Positions 22,413-34,071 of a stretch of 64,000 nt of DNA are shown here, piece after piece; the stretch's first letter is position 1; each line of letters begins with the position of its first letter. The DNA lies in NCBI GenBank assembly GCA_963682025.1, contig OY821518.1, positions 231,670,500 to 231,734,499 on the forward strand, given 5' to 3'. A model generated the notes under the pieces. It did not search any database. It was not told the origin of the DNA and saw only the letters and a list, made by a program, of their open reading frames with translations. Both the position numbers and the translations under genes were made by a program. The DNA comes from Cordilura impudica. Lineage: Eukaryota > Arthropoda > Insecta > Diptera > Scathophagidae.

Positions 22413-23330
22413 ATTACTCATTTGCCTTCCCATCTGAATTATTTTTTAAAAGAAATTGTTAATCAATCTGTTATTCTGTTCGATTTTAAACAATATTTTC
22501 TACTAAATATCTGCCTTAACTTATAATAATATTTTTTAATTTGTTTTTACAAAACATTAGCTAAGGAAAGCATTATTTTTCCTTTTTCGTGTGCAACTGA
22601 CAAAAAACAAAAAAAAAAAAAAAGAATGAACGAATGACAAATAAAAAATTTAAATGACAAATAAAAAATTTAAATTTAAGTCATTGTTACTTCAGTTTGA
22701 CTCTAATTCTTTATTTCACTCTTATACTCCTGATACTCTTTAATGTAATATGGCGTGTGTGTATGTGTGTTTTTCTTTATGTGTGGTATATTGTATATTG
22801 TTTCTTATACAAATAACTTCCTTTTTTTCCATAAACTCCACCTCTTCTTTTATTTCGTCAACAACCTTTTGTTCACTTTTGTATTCGCGCTCTGTTATGT
22901 TTTTGAATGAATCGGTTTTGTTATATTCTGTTTTGGTTACGGTTGTGTTGATTGAAGAGCGGACAAGTTTACATTATTATTATTATGATTATTCATGCAG
23001 TGCAAATGATGTTACTTAGTTGACAGTTGTAGTGGTAGTTTTTGTGGTTGAGCAATGAATGTGGTTTCTTTCCCGCATTTTAATAAACGAGTGGCTTGGT
23101 GTATAACCAAATTATTTAATTTAAAAACAAACTTCACATGCACAAGCTTAATTACACATAAATCAATTAACTTAAATTAGATTGATTGATATTGAAGAAA
23201 AAACATTATAACCGAATGTTAATCTAAAGTTATAAATTTTTGCACTAAAGTTATAAATTTTTGCTATATATTCTGGAGCTTGTTCTATTTCTGTTTTAAA
23301 ATAATTTTCTGGCACTTATGTCTTATGGGC
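22413..23330. other. Intergenic, nothing recognised
   Basis: Contains a short low-complexity open frame (22750-23019) without recognisable similarity. AT-rich, with a TTATTATTATTATGATTATT stretch near 22975. Confidence 0.5.
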
Positions 23331-23665
23331 TCATTTTTAAAAAGTAAATTTGTAACTTAAAAAGATAATTTTTCTTAAAGTAAATTTTCTTAAAAAATTA
23401 CCTTTTCTAAAAAAAGTATCTTTTCCTAATAAAGAAAACTTTATTTAATATTTAACTTTTCTTAAAAAATTACTTTGTATATATTCCTATAATGAATACC
23501 TCTTTCTTTTCTGAAAAACTAATTTCTCTGAAAAAGTACCTTTTTTAAAAAGTATCTGTTTTTAAAAAGTCCCCTTTCTTAAAAAAACACATTTTCTTCA
23601 AAAAATACATATTTTTTAAAGTACCTTTTCTTAAAAAAGTACTTTTTCTAAAAAGTTTCTAATAA
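23331..23665 (-). repeat. Degenerate tandem array of a TTTTCTTAAAAAAGTAC motif
   Basis: Irregular repeats of about 20-30 bp built on TTTTCTTAAAAAAGTACTTTT. The same motif, reverse-complemented, forms another array at 46605-47010. Confidence 0.7.
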
Positions 23666-24625
23666 GACCTGTCTTTAATCAACATTTATATGCATATTTT
23701 ACTACACTAAGCCTAGGGATTGATAATATGGTTTACATAAATTAAATTTAAATACAAGTTGTTCTAATACGAGCATTAATATACATAATTAATGTATCGA
23801 AAATTAATACAAAAATAATAAGAAAAATATGATTCCAAAACATTTTAAATTTAATAGAGAATTTTTGTTATTCCTTCCCAATCATATTGCGTATTTTTAA
23901 CATTCATTTTTACGAAATGTAATAATAATTAGGGCAATAGTCTAGTCTATCCGAATAAATAAGTTTATCATACAATACCACTTATTTGTTTAACACGATG
24001 AAATTTTCTTTCTGCAACTGCTTTTAATTTTCTCAATATTTTTTCATGTTTACTTTATCATTTTATCTATTTATTTTATAATTTTATTTAATTCAAATTA
24101 TCTTTATTTCAATTTAATATCTTTCTTAACACTAACGAAAATAAAAATGAAAGAAAACGTAAAATAACTTCAGTTTGACAATTTCGAAGTAAGAAACAAA
24201 GGTTAATTTCCGAGTACATGAAAGTATATACCATGACATTCTTCTCTCCCTTCTCAACTATAAACTCAGACTTCCAGAAAGAAAAATTTCATCGTGTGAA
24301 CCGGGACTTACATTCATTGAACTTTTTCCATATATTTGAAATATTTTGTACAAATTTTTCCCGGATATTGTTTAATAGTATAGGTTTTTTAAAATAGTGT
24401 TGTTTCAGTGATTTTTCTTCTCCAGAGTTTTTTCATTGATAAACTTCGTTCATATGTTCTTAACCACATATATATTTCTAATGATAATAAATTTCCATTC
24501 ACCTGCTAGATTTTTGTTTCACTCATTGTGATATAACAGATATTTCATCAGACATTGTTCGACACATAATACTGGCAATTTCCGTTTCGAGCAAAATTGT
24601 GTCATATTGTCGTTTCCCCCTCATT
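23666..24625. other. Intergenic, nothing recognised
   Basis: AT-rich; no gene or repeat recognised. Confidence 0.5.
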
Positions 24626-25398
24626 ATACCCTATACCACTATGTGTTTGGGTATAATGACTTTGTGCTGATGTTTGTAACAACCAAAAATATTTGACCTA
24701 CACCCATCTTTAGTTATACCGATCGAATCAGAATCACTATCTGATTCGATTTAACGATGTCCGCCCGTCCGCTGTGTGTCCATGTAAAGCTTGTAATCAA
24801 ACTGCAGGTCGCAAATATGAATATATTTTGATGAAATTTGGTATTTAATCTTTTATCGGCCATGGGATGAACGCTATTGCAATTGCTGAGAATCGGTGTA
24901 TGTTCAAACCTAGCCCCCATACAAATGACCCCTATGAAATCAACATATATTGCCATAAGATCCAAATTATCATACAAATCTTAGTCAAATTGGGTTTGTA
25001 TGCGTTTATTACATCCATTAATCAGTAGTTCAAAAATTGTTCCTAGTCATAGGCCCCATATAGAGCTGCTTCCCGATCTTCACTTAAATCTATCAAAAAA
25101 CAAAAATATTGCACTGATTCTTCTCAAATTTTGTTTGTATATATTTTTGCAAAATTCAAGAGACTTTACCAAACATGGTCAGGATCGGTCCATTTTTGGG
25201 CCTAGTCCCCATATAGATATAGCATCCGATATGAACTTTTTCATATCTGCAGCCGAAAAAATTAATAAAAATCAAACTCAAATTTGATTTATGCTTATTT
25301 TCTATATCCAGTTAGTTGGGCCTGAGAGATAGGGTCTCTAAATGCATGGTATAGGGTATCGTATAGTCGGTCTAGACCGACTATAATTTTCTTACTTG
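24626..25398 (+). mobile_element. HINE copy B, complete
   Basis: Starts ATACCCTATACCACTATGTG, holds a short GTCY-type tract (gtccgcccgtccgctgtgtg, ~24758-24777) and ends with the palindrome TAGTCGGTCTAGACCGACTA, then ATAATTTT and CTTACTTG (25391-25398), followed by TTTT. Non-coding; open frames on both strands are shadows of the repeat. Confidence 0.85.
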
Positions 25399-26290
25399 TT
25401 TTCAGTTTTGTTTAATACTGTCTTTGATATCATACTCGTACTTTCTATTTCGTTACAGTTTAATAGCTGTACAAGCATGAGCACATACATACTCATACTT
25501 AATTACAATATAAATACATACATATCTATTTCCTAATGCCAGCAAAATATAAATATAGGTATACTTAATTATACCCTATACCACTATGTGGTTTGGGTAT
25601 AATGAATTTATGCTGCTGTTTGTAACTATCGAACGAATCAGAATCACTAACTGATTCGATTTAACGATGTCCGTCCGTCCGTCTGTGTGTCCATGTAAAC
25701 CTTGTAATCAAACTGCAGGTCGCAAACATGAATATATTTTAACGAAATTTGGTATATAAGATTTTATCGGGCATAGGATGAACGCTATTGAAACTGGTGA
25801 GAATCGGTCCATGTTCAGACCTAGCCCCCATACAAATGACCCCTATGAAATCGACATAAATTGCCATAAGATCCGAATTGTCATATAGATCTTACTCAAA
25901 TTGGGTTTGTATGCGTTTATTACATCCATTAATGAGTAGTCAAAAAATGGTCCCTATGGTACAACTCTTAGTCATAGGCCCCATATAGAGCTTATTCCCG
26001 ATCTTCACTTAAATCTATCAAAAAACAAAAATATTGCAGTGATTCTTCTCAAATTTTGTTTGTATATATTTTTGCAAAATACAAGAGATTTTACCAAACA
26101 TAGTCAGGATCGGTCCATTTTTGGGCCTAGTCCCCATATAGATATAGCATCCGATATGAACTTCTTCATATCTGCAGCCAAAAAAATTAATAACAATCCC
26201 ACTCAAATTTGGTTTATGCTTATTTTCTATGTCCAGTTAGTTGGGCCTATGAGATATTGTCTCTAAACGCATGGTATAGGGTATCATATA

Positions 26291-26690
26291 ACACGGTGTT
26301 ACAAAAAAGAATGAAGTCGAAATCCCTGGGATATCATATTATTTTTCTGGTAGGTATTGTCGAGTAGAACAAGAATCTGAACAAGAATTCTGCACGTCAG
26401 AATTTTGAGATACGGGTAAAAACCGGGTTTTCAGACCTCTATGCACTTAATAACGGGTAACTCAGTTGGTTCTCCACCGATTTTTGGATAGAAGAGACTT
26501 ATACCTTTAAAATGATATATATGATTATATGGTTTGATCCAAAAATATGTGTGTATTTCTGTACCAAAGTCATTTTTTTACCACTTTTTTCGACATTTTT
26601 TAACTTTGGCGATATTTTTACGCACTTTTTTATAAAGGAACCGTAAAGTTTTATAATTTATTTAAATAGCGTATTTAGTTGTGAGCAGTG
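26291..26690. repeat. Left terminal inverted repeat of the 3.4 kb transposon
   Basis: Pairs with 29260-29673 in inverted orientation; for example gcgatatttttacgcacttt here and its complement near 29320-29345. The similarity fades beyond ~26690. Confidence 0.85.
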
Positions 26691-26784
26691 TTGCCAGATT
26701 TGTTGAGCATAAAATCGTCAAAAAAATAAATACTACTAAAATTTTATATTATTTTAACAAAAAAACAACTTTTAGCCATTTTGG

Positions 26785-28445
26785 TCAAAAATGTTTGCTG
26801 GACCGTCTTTTTTTCAATTCCGTGTCATCGGTTTCTCTCTGAAGTGACCAGCAATATTCAGAAAGCATTTTTATTTTATTTTTTCCCTCAAATCTGTTCT
26901 CAATGGCGATCATCTCTTGATGAAAATGTTCACCTTGCTCATCGCTGAACTGTCCCAGATTGTTTGGGAAAAAATCTAAGTGAGAATGTAGAAAGTGTAT
27001 TTTTATGGACATATTGCAGCCCATTTCACCATACGAATCCAAAAATTCATTTACAACAGCGACATAGTAATTCCCAAGAAAATTATCACAGAGTGCAACA
27101 AAACTTTTCCATGCACGCTTTTCCACTGAATTTAATTTATTAATAAAATCTTCATCTCTCATAATTGTTCGAATTTGAGGGCCAATGAAAATACCTAAAA
27201 TACATCGAAAAATATATAACTATAAAAAAGAACTACAATTGGAAACAAATATTTTAGTACCTCCTTTTATTTTAGCTTCACTTAGTTTTGGGAACATTTG
27301 TTTAAGATGGCAAAAAGCATCGCCGTTTACATCAAGCTTTTTAACAAATTGTTTCATGTATCCCAACTTCAGATGCAGTGGTGGCATAATCACATCTTCG
27401 GCTTTCACTAATGGGACGTTTAACACATTTTGCCTGCCTATTTGATGAGATTCACGAGATGGCCATACTTTACGGTCATACCGATTTGGTGCACGACTAT
27501 TCCATTCACATAAATAACAAGGATGTTTTGTGTTACCACCTTGCATTCCAAATAAAATAGTTAAAACCTTTAAATCGGCCATACTTTTCCATTTATGAGC
27601 GGTATAGTTGATATTTCTAAGTATTTTTGTCATCACTTCGTAGGTTTCTTTAGTGTTTGTAGCATACGCGATTGGAACAGATGGTAACTTATTCTGGTTA
27701 TGTAATAAAACTGCTTTCAAGCCTAGAGATAACAAATCAGATTTTATAAAACAGAAATAAAAACTTTTTTTGGATTAAACATACTTTTACATGAACCATC
27801 AATGAAGAGTCGCCATTCGTCTGCCTTATAGTTTTGATTTAGTGCCGAAAATAATTTGGGTACATCTCCGCAATAAACAAGATTACAATCATTTTCATCC
27901 GTCTTAAAACTTTCTTCAATTGACACTGTATGGTCACTCCTTCTACAAGTTGTTACACAAAAATCTTGATCCACCAAATTCCACTGTTTTAATCGTGACC
28001 CGAGAATTTCACATTGTCGTTTTGACAAATGTAAATCACGAATAAGATCGCAGAAATCTGCATTGGAAATTAGATGCCGTTCCATTGAATAATACTTAGG
28101 TGGAAGGTACTCTTCATCTTCCAAATCTTTTTCAATTTCAATAGCAGCTTTGCTAGTTGTGGGAACTTCATCACTTACATATATCGGTTTTGTTACAGTT
28201 AAAACATTTGCGTATTTGACACTTTTGCGCGTTTTAAAAGAGTAACCTTTTGTATTGGTTTGACAAAAATAGCAATCACCTGGTTTATGGTAGAGCTGAT
28301 GATGCCAAATCATAGGTGTCGAAAAGTGTAAAGTAGCTGACGGCTTTTTTAATGTTCTACAGCAATAATCACAAATAAATTCAGGTTCATACCAGCGACT
28401 AAATTTATAAGAGCGATTGAAGAGTTTGTTATATATTTCCACCAC
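26785..28445 (-). CDS. Transposase-like protein, three exons, unnamed DDE-type family
   Basis: Exons 28445-27785, 27722-27261 and 27194-26785 join to 1,533 nt, 510 residues with no stop. Introns are 62 nt (GTATGT...CTCTAG) and 66 nt (GTACTA...TTTTAG), phase 1 both. The N-terminal part has a Cys/His-rich module (CDYCCRTL... HHQLYH... CYFC), probably zinc binding. The middle holds WRLFIDGS (candidate first Asp), LKVLTILFGMQGG and an unusual HPCYLCEWNSR block. The C-terminus holds FSDEQGEHFHQEM (candidate catalytic Glu) and YCWSLQRE. The DDE reading is inference. The position 28445 is a GTG codon; an ATG at 28491-28489 lies upstream but one T in a T4 run puts it out of frame, so the true N-terminus is uncertain. 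It has no neighbours inside the element. It looks like the autonomous transposase of the surrounding TIR element. Confidence 0.82.
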
Positions 28446-29259
28446 TCCACCATTGTTTCTAAAATCAAAATTTATTACGTCTGTCGCACATTTTCTATTT
28501 TCAATAAAATTTACTTATCGGGATAAATTCAAATTTAATTTTAATTGCACTTCACTATTATAATATTATCAAATGGCTAACTTTTTTATTTATTTAAGTA
28601 AACAAAAGTGATAAACAAAACAAATTAAAAAAAACAATACTTTTACATGATTTAAGCTCTCATTGCTAATTGTTGTTGTAATTCTAATTTGAGTTTAATA
28701 TAACAGTGATTTACAATTTATAGTCCTCAGAGTATATCAATCACATTTATTATAGTTAGTATATATCAAAAAATATACAGTGCATATAAAATACCACTTA
28801 TGTTTAAAATCATTATTTTATATTAAATAAGAAAACCCCTCCAAAATCTTTTTTAAGAAACATTTTCAGTTTTCGGAATGTAAAGTTTTGTACAAATAAC
28901 AATTTGACTCCAAGCAAAAAAAGTTTGGCAAACTCTGTTGTCCCAATTTGCTCCACATTGCATTTACAAAATTTTACCTGCTAACTTCTAGCAAAACATC
29001 ACTAGACAGAGAGCAAAAAAAACTAGAAAAATAATGTGCAAGCAATTATGCAAAAATTTAGGTTTAAAAACAAAATTAATAACTCTCTTAATTTCTAACG
29101 GATTTTTTAAAACAAAGTTGAATTTTACTCAGTAAAATTTCTGTATAAAATAATGCGTAGGAATATCATATTAAGAAATTTGTATTTTGCAAGAATTTTG
29201 GTTTGATACAATATTTAATAACTCAGTCATTTTTTAACGGATTTTAAAACCGTAAATTG

Positions 29260-29673
29260 CATTTTACTCCTAACTAAATATGCTACTAATATAAATTATA
29301 AAGCTTTACGGTTCCTTTATAAAAAAGTGCGTAAAAATATCGCCAAAGTTAAAAAATGTCGAAAAAAGTGGTAAAAAATGAGTTTGGTGCAGAAATACAC
29401 ACATATTTTTGGATCAAACCATATAATCATATATATCATTTTAAAGGTATAAGTCTCTTCTATCTAAATCGGTTTATAAAATTAAAATCGGTGGAGAATC
29501 AACTGAGTTACCCGTTATTAAGTGCATAGAGGTCCGAAAAACCTGTTTTTTTACCCGTATCTCAAAATTCTGACGTGCCTGGAAAATTTCAAATACAGAT
29601 TCTTGTTCTACTCGACAATACCTACCAGAAAAATAATATGATATCCCAGGGATTTTTTTTTGTAACACCGTGT
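29260..29673. repeat. Right terminal inverted repeat of the 3.4 kb transposon
   Basis: Inverted copy of 26291-26690 with a few indels, including a short extra segment near 29467-29490 (ctaaatcggtttataaaatt). Confidence 0.85.
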
Positions 29674-29707
29674 AATCGGTCTAGACTGACTATAATTTTC
29701 TTACTTG

Positions 29708-30754
29708 TTTTGTATGACACGTTTAAGGTGATTCTATAACGATTAATAGAGAGTAGTGCAGAAATAATTTTGAGTTTAATATTGAGTTTCCAATAATTAA
29801 ACTTCAATGTGATATTATTTATAAGCTGTCCCTAACTGAAAATAAATCATAATTGAATTGAACCAAACGAAAAAATATATTTGAGGCAAAAAATTTTATT
29901 ATATTTTAAACAGGTGTAGTTATCTAGAAGCTTCTACAAAATCATACAAAAATTTATTAACTGTATGTGAAACAATTTTATTGTTGTTTTTATTTTTAGC
30001 TGCTACCAAAAAAATCAAGAATATACATATATATTAATGTATATTTAATGGATTTCAGACCCATGTGTCGTAAGGTGCAGTCGCACACAAATTTTTGTTT
30101 GTAAAAAAAAAATCTTCCTACGTTGATGAATATTTTTTTTTTAAATTTTAAATGATTTTATCGGAATTACTTGTCCTATAATTAAAGTAATTTATTTGAA
30201 AATTACTTTCTCAAAATATTTTTGAAAAGCATTAACTAAATTTAAGGAAATTTACTAAATTTAAGGAAATTTACTAAACTTAAGGAAGTTAATAGTTTCT
30301 CAAATGATTTTTGAAAGAATATTTCATATTTTTGATAATTCTCCAATTAAAAAAAAATATATTATTAACTGTCAGGGGATGTCATATTGTTTATTTATGT
30401 GAAATTTATGTTCTAGCCAATTTGCTTTGTATAAATTAAGCATTTCAAAACTCAAAATACTTCATGAACCACATTGTAATTAATTTCAATCTTTAATTAG
30501 ACAGGTTTTGAATTTTGAGTCATTTCATAAAATAAATATACAACTATTTCTTTACAAAATGTAAATAATATGTGTGGAAATTTCATATTAGGGCGACTCA
30601 AATTTATTGTATTAAAATTAGACCAAATCGATACATCAGATGAGAAATCAAGCGAGAAGAGATAGATTTTCTTAATTTTTTGTTTTATTTTTTTTCCAAT
30701 ATTTTAGAAAAAAAAAATATAACCAATATAAACTAACAGATTGCAGCGCTCGAA
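29708..30754. other. Intergenic, nothing recognised
   Basis: AT-rich. A tandem duplication of actaaatttaaggaaatt lies at ~30235-30290. No gene recognised. Confidence 0.5.
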
Positions 30755-31098
30755 ATTCGAGTGCAATTTCTAGGCAGCTTTATTTTTCAACTTAGCCAAT
30801 TCACAAACCAACACTTTTATGGTTTATTATTATTGTGAATGAAATAACAAACTCATTAACAAACACATTAACAAATTTTATAAAACACACATAGCATATG
30901 TGTAATTTTATGTATATGTTAGTAGCAACTTTAAATGCAATTTACTCAAAATAAAGGAAAAAATTTAAAAATCTGTAAATCTGCAAAACGGCTAAAAAGA
31001 AATACCTTTTAAATAATATACGTTTGGTCAAATTCGGGATAAAACGGTAGAACAAAACATCGGTCACAAGAAATCGCCTAGCCTATTAATATTATAGA
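30755..31098 (+). repeat. Dispersed repeat R2, copy 2
   Basis: Direct, ~90+% similar copy of 22083-22412 with a ~15 bp extra segment (attttatgtatatg near 30905). Confidence 0.85.
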
Positions 31099-31177
31099 TG
31101 TTTGAAATTGCAGCAATCCACATAATAAGTAGACTTTGATAATGTGCAGAGCTACCGCTACGTACGAGTATGTATAT

Positions 31178-33928
31178 GGGGGGTTTCATGTCAAGTGCAC
31201 CAACTTTTGAAACCGATGTCTTCCGATCGGGATGAAATTTGCACCAAGGTTAGTCCTATCGGATAGTAGTTTAGACACAATTTTTCAGCAAGATCGGTCA
31301 AGAGCTCTCTGAGTTAGAGGGGATCAAAATTTGACATTTTGGCCAAACAGGTGTTTTTTCTCATCCATGTAACTTATTACCAATTGTTCTTAGAAAATTT
31401 TCTCCCAAATAGTTTAGATAGCTATTTCTTCAATATTTCGGAAAAAAATACTTTAAAAAAAAAATTTTTTTTTGACTTTTTTTTGCTAAATCAAAGCATT
31501 TTTTGCCTTTTTTTTCAAAAGGGGCATTTTTTTTTTATAAGAAAGCTTAGGATTTTTCCTTTAAGAAATTTTTGGTCGCTTAGTGGAATGGGAGTGGATA
31601 TCTATCAAAATAAATGTTTTGTAACTCAAGACAACGGTTTTTCAATTTTTCACAAATGCAGTATTTTGAATTTTTTCCTATTTGTGTCTAAAACCTTACA
31701 AATTAAAATTATACTGAGAAACTAGACAAACTAAACTTTCCGAAGGTATATAACATACCTAACTAAAATTTTATACCCTCGATACTGTAATACCCAGAAT
31801 ATGTTAACCTCAGGAAAAAAATCGCTTTTTTTCTATAGAAATGTTGAAAAATTATTATTTTTTATTTATTTTTAATAATAATTAAATTAATGTATAATAA
31901 TAATAATATTAAAAAGATAAATAATTTATTAAAATTTAATCTTAATTGCATTAGATCCATTTATATCATAACTATTTTTATACTTAATTTATTGTAGCTG
32001 ATGAAGTATTTAAGTCTTGTAAATTTTTAAATACCCAGTCTTTCATCCAGCTTTTTTGTCGCCTTTATTTACTGCGTTTTTTCCTTTCTTAGCGTTACTA
32101 GGTTCTGCTGTTGATTTCGCTGCAGGTTTATTTGTTGGCTTTGGAAAGAAGTCGCATTGAATAGAGGCAGAAAACCTTTTCAACTTGAGTCTTCCATCGA
32201 CAAGCGGTTAAAAGCATGGTATTGAGTGGTGCCATCGATTGTTACCGCAGCATCGAATCTGCTCTTCAGTGTTTTCAATGTTTCCTGATGATCCTCTTTG
32301 CTACTAAAAACTATTTTAGCTTCTTTACAATAACTCTTTGCCCAATGGAAGAAAGCAGTCGCATCTAAGATGCGATCTTGATGAGAGACTGCAGGCTATA
32401 CTTCGCTGCATTTCTTTTAAGTTTTGCTCCGATACCATCACATGCTCCTTTACCATGAGCAGTAGGATGAAAATGCCACTCAGCTGGCATTCCAAAATCT
32501 TTTTCATGGGCCATAAGATTTACCAAGCTACTTTTGTTTTTAAAATGTTGACGAGCTCCGTCCGAAACGTAGTATACCTTCTCTACTGAAAATTTAGATT
32601 TAGATATTTTAGTATCATCTTCTGGTACTCATAAACTGCAACGGTATCATGTTTTAAATCGTCGGATATGATTGCCATAATTTTGTGTTCCAGTTTTTCA
32701 TCTTTCATGTAGTAAATAACTACTGTAAATATAGTTACTTGGTCGTTGTTGAAGTGGATTGCTTGTATGGCATCCTGAAGAAGATATTTATAGTTTCCTG
32801 CGAAATCATATGAAATAACGAATTCACCAGACTTCAAATGTATGTTCAAATCCTTGAAGAATGACCATTGCTCTTTGACTAAAAAGTCATGGTTTCTCAA
32901 GTTTAGCAATCCTGTACACATTTCTTCCACAAAATCATCCACATTTAAAATGATTGTTTTCAATGTGTATCTGTCAGTCTGAATCCAAGAATCAAATTTG
33001 ACCTCCTCTATATATTCTTGATCTAAAGAGTTGATTAAATTTTCTTTGATGAATGTGGTTTTCGGGCAATTGGTACATTCACCTAAGTGGCAAGAAGTTG
33101 TTGCATTAGGACACATAGTCAATTTAAGGCAATCGCGGTAATCGTGTAAATCTTCTGCCGAATCATCTGTTAAATACTTTAAGTTGATTTCCTTCAACAT
33201 CAGTTTAACATTTTCATGGTAAATGCAAACGCATTCTGTGTGAGTTCCGCTGCTTTATGCCAAAACGCAACTTTTTGGCCTCATTTGGGTTAATCGTGAA
33301 GCCAATTCTAACATCTTCGTGTTCAGATTGAAATATTGCAAATAACTCTTTCAGGTTACAGAGAACCATTCTCTTCTGTTATGTTATGAAGGTATGTTAC
33401 GTACCTTCGGAAAGGTTAATTTGTCTAGTTTCTCAGTATAAGTTTTATTTGTTAGGTTTTTCACACAAATAGGAAAAAATTCAAAATAGTGCATTTGTGA
33501 AAAATTGTAAAACCGTTGTCTTGAGTTACAAAACATTTATTTTGATAGATATCCCACTCCCATCCCGCTAAGCGACCAAAAAACTCTTAAAGGAAAAATC
33601 CTAAGCTTTCTTATGAAAAAAAAAAAAAAAAAAAACGCCCTTTTTGAAAAAAAAGGCAAAAAAAGTCTACAAAAAAAATTTTTTTTTAAAAGTATTTTTT
33701 CCGAAAATTTTCTAAGAACAATAGGTAATAAGTTACATGGATGATAAAAAAACACCTGTTTGGCCAAAATGTCAAATTTTGATCCCCTCTAACTATGAGA
33801 GATCTGGACCGATCTTGTTGAAAAATTGTGTCTAAACTACTATCCAATAGGACTAACCTTGGTACAAATTTCATTCCGATCGGAAGACATCGGTTTCAAA
33901 AGTTGGTGCACTTGACATGAAACCCCAT
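31178..33928 (-). mobile_element. DNA transposon with ~500 bp TIRs, decayed
   Basis: Ends GGGGTTTCATGTCAAGTGC (left) and its complement (right, to 33928). The inverted repeats run to about 31745 and from about 33415, including the tip text about cttccgatcgg and the inner text gaaactagacaaa. ATAT flanks both ends (31174-31177 and 33927-33930 region), consistent with a 4-bp duplication. The interior carries a broken transposase gene on the minus strand. Confidence 0.83.
32100..33390 (-). pseudogene. Transposase-like pseudogene with Cys-rich module, family unnamed
   Basis: The main open piece is 33200-32583. It contains the Cys cluster CPNATTSCHLGECTNCPK, a conserved FVISYDFAGNY block (candidate first catalytic Asp), AIHFNNDQVTIFTVV and ISDDLKHDTVAVYEYQK. 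The frame then shifts; in the next frame KVYYVSDGARQHFKN (candidate second Asp) and AEWHFHPTAHGKGACDGIG are readable at ~32570-32430, then another shift leads to a basic C-terminus ending near 32040-32150. Upstream (33370-33200) an N-terminal segment is also frame-broken. I recall the SDGA...HGKGACDG text from uncharacterised arthropod and Hydra transposon proteins. At least three frameshifts make it inactive. Confidence 0.75.
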
Positions 33929-34071
33929 ATATGTATGTTTGTATTTGCACAACTTAAGGGACTGCACGTGAATGCAGATCTTCTGTGGTGGGGCTGATTA
34001 AATGGCTATTTGTTAAGAGTTAAACTTGTATATTTGGTTTATGTAATTCAATCAGAGCAATACATACACAC

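Larger units (their letters stand above)
26291..29673 (-). mobile_element. DNA transposon with ~400 bp TIRs and a spliced, open transposase gene
   Basis: A 3,383 bp insert with near-identical terminal inverted repeats of ~400 bp, tips ACACGGTGTTAC and GTAACACCGTGT. It sits inside HINE copy C, whose sequence defines both borders. The host sequence suggests a TA target duplication (with one substituted base), but this is not certain. Inside is one three-exon gene on the minus strand. The superfamily is not one I can name from sequence; similar proteins occur, as I recall, as uncharacterised transposase-like proteins in arthropods and Hydra. Confidence 0.88.
25571..29707 (+). mobile_element. HINE copy C, split by a 3.4 kb DNA transposon
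   Basis: Left part 25571-26290, right part 29674-29707 (TCGGTCTAGACTGACTATAA then CTTACTTG). Joining them reproduces the copy B structure, which locates the insertion just before the terminal palindrome. Lies 172 bp downstream of copy B in the same orientation. Confidence 0.88.

Noticed and set aside
22750..23019. 89-codon open frame with hydrophobic N-terminus
   Set aside because: Low complexity, no homology recognised, no splice or start context; likely chance in AT-rich DNA.
24714..26266. Open frames on both strands within HINE copies
   Set aside because: The same frames recur wherever the repeat occurs (5 copies) and have no protein similarity.
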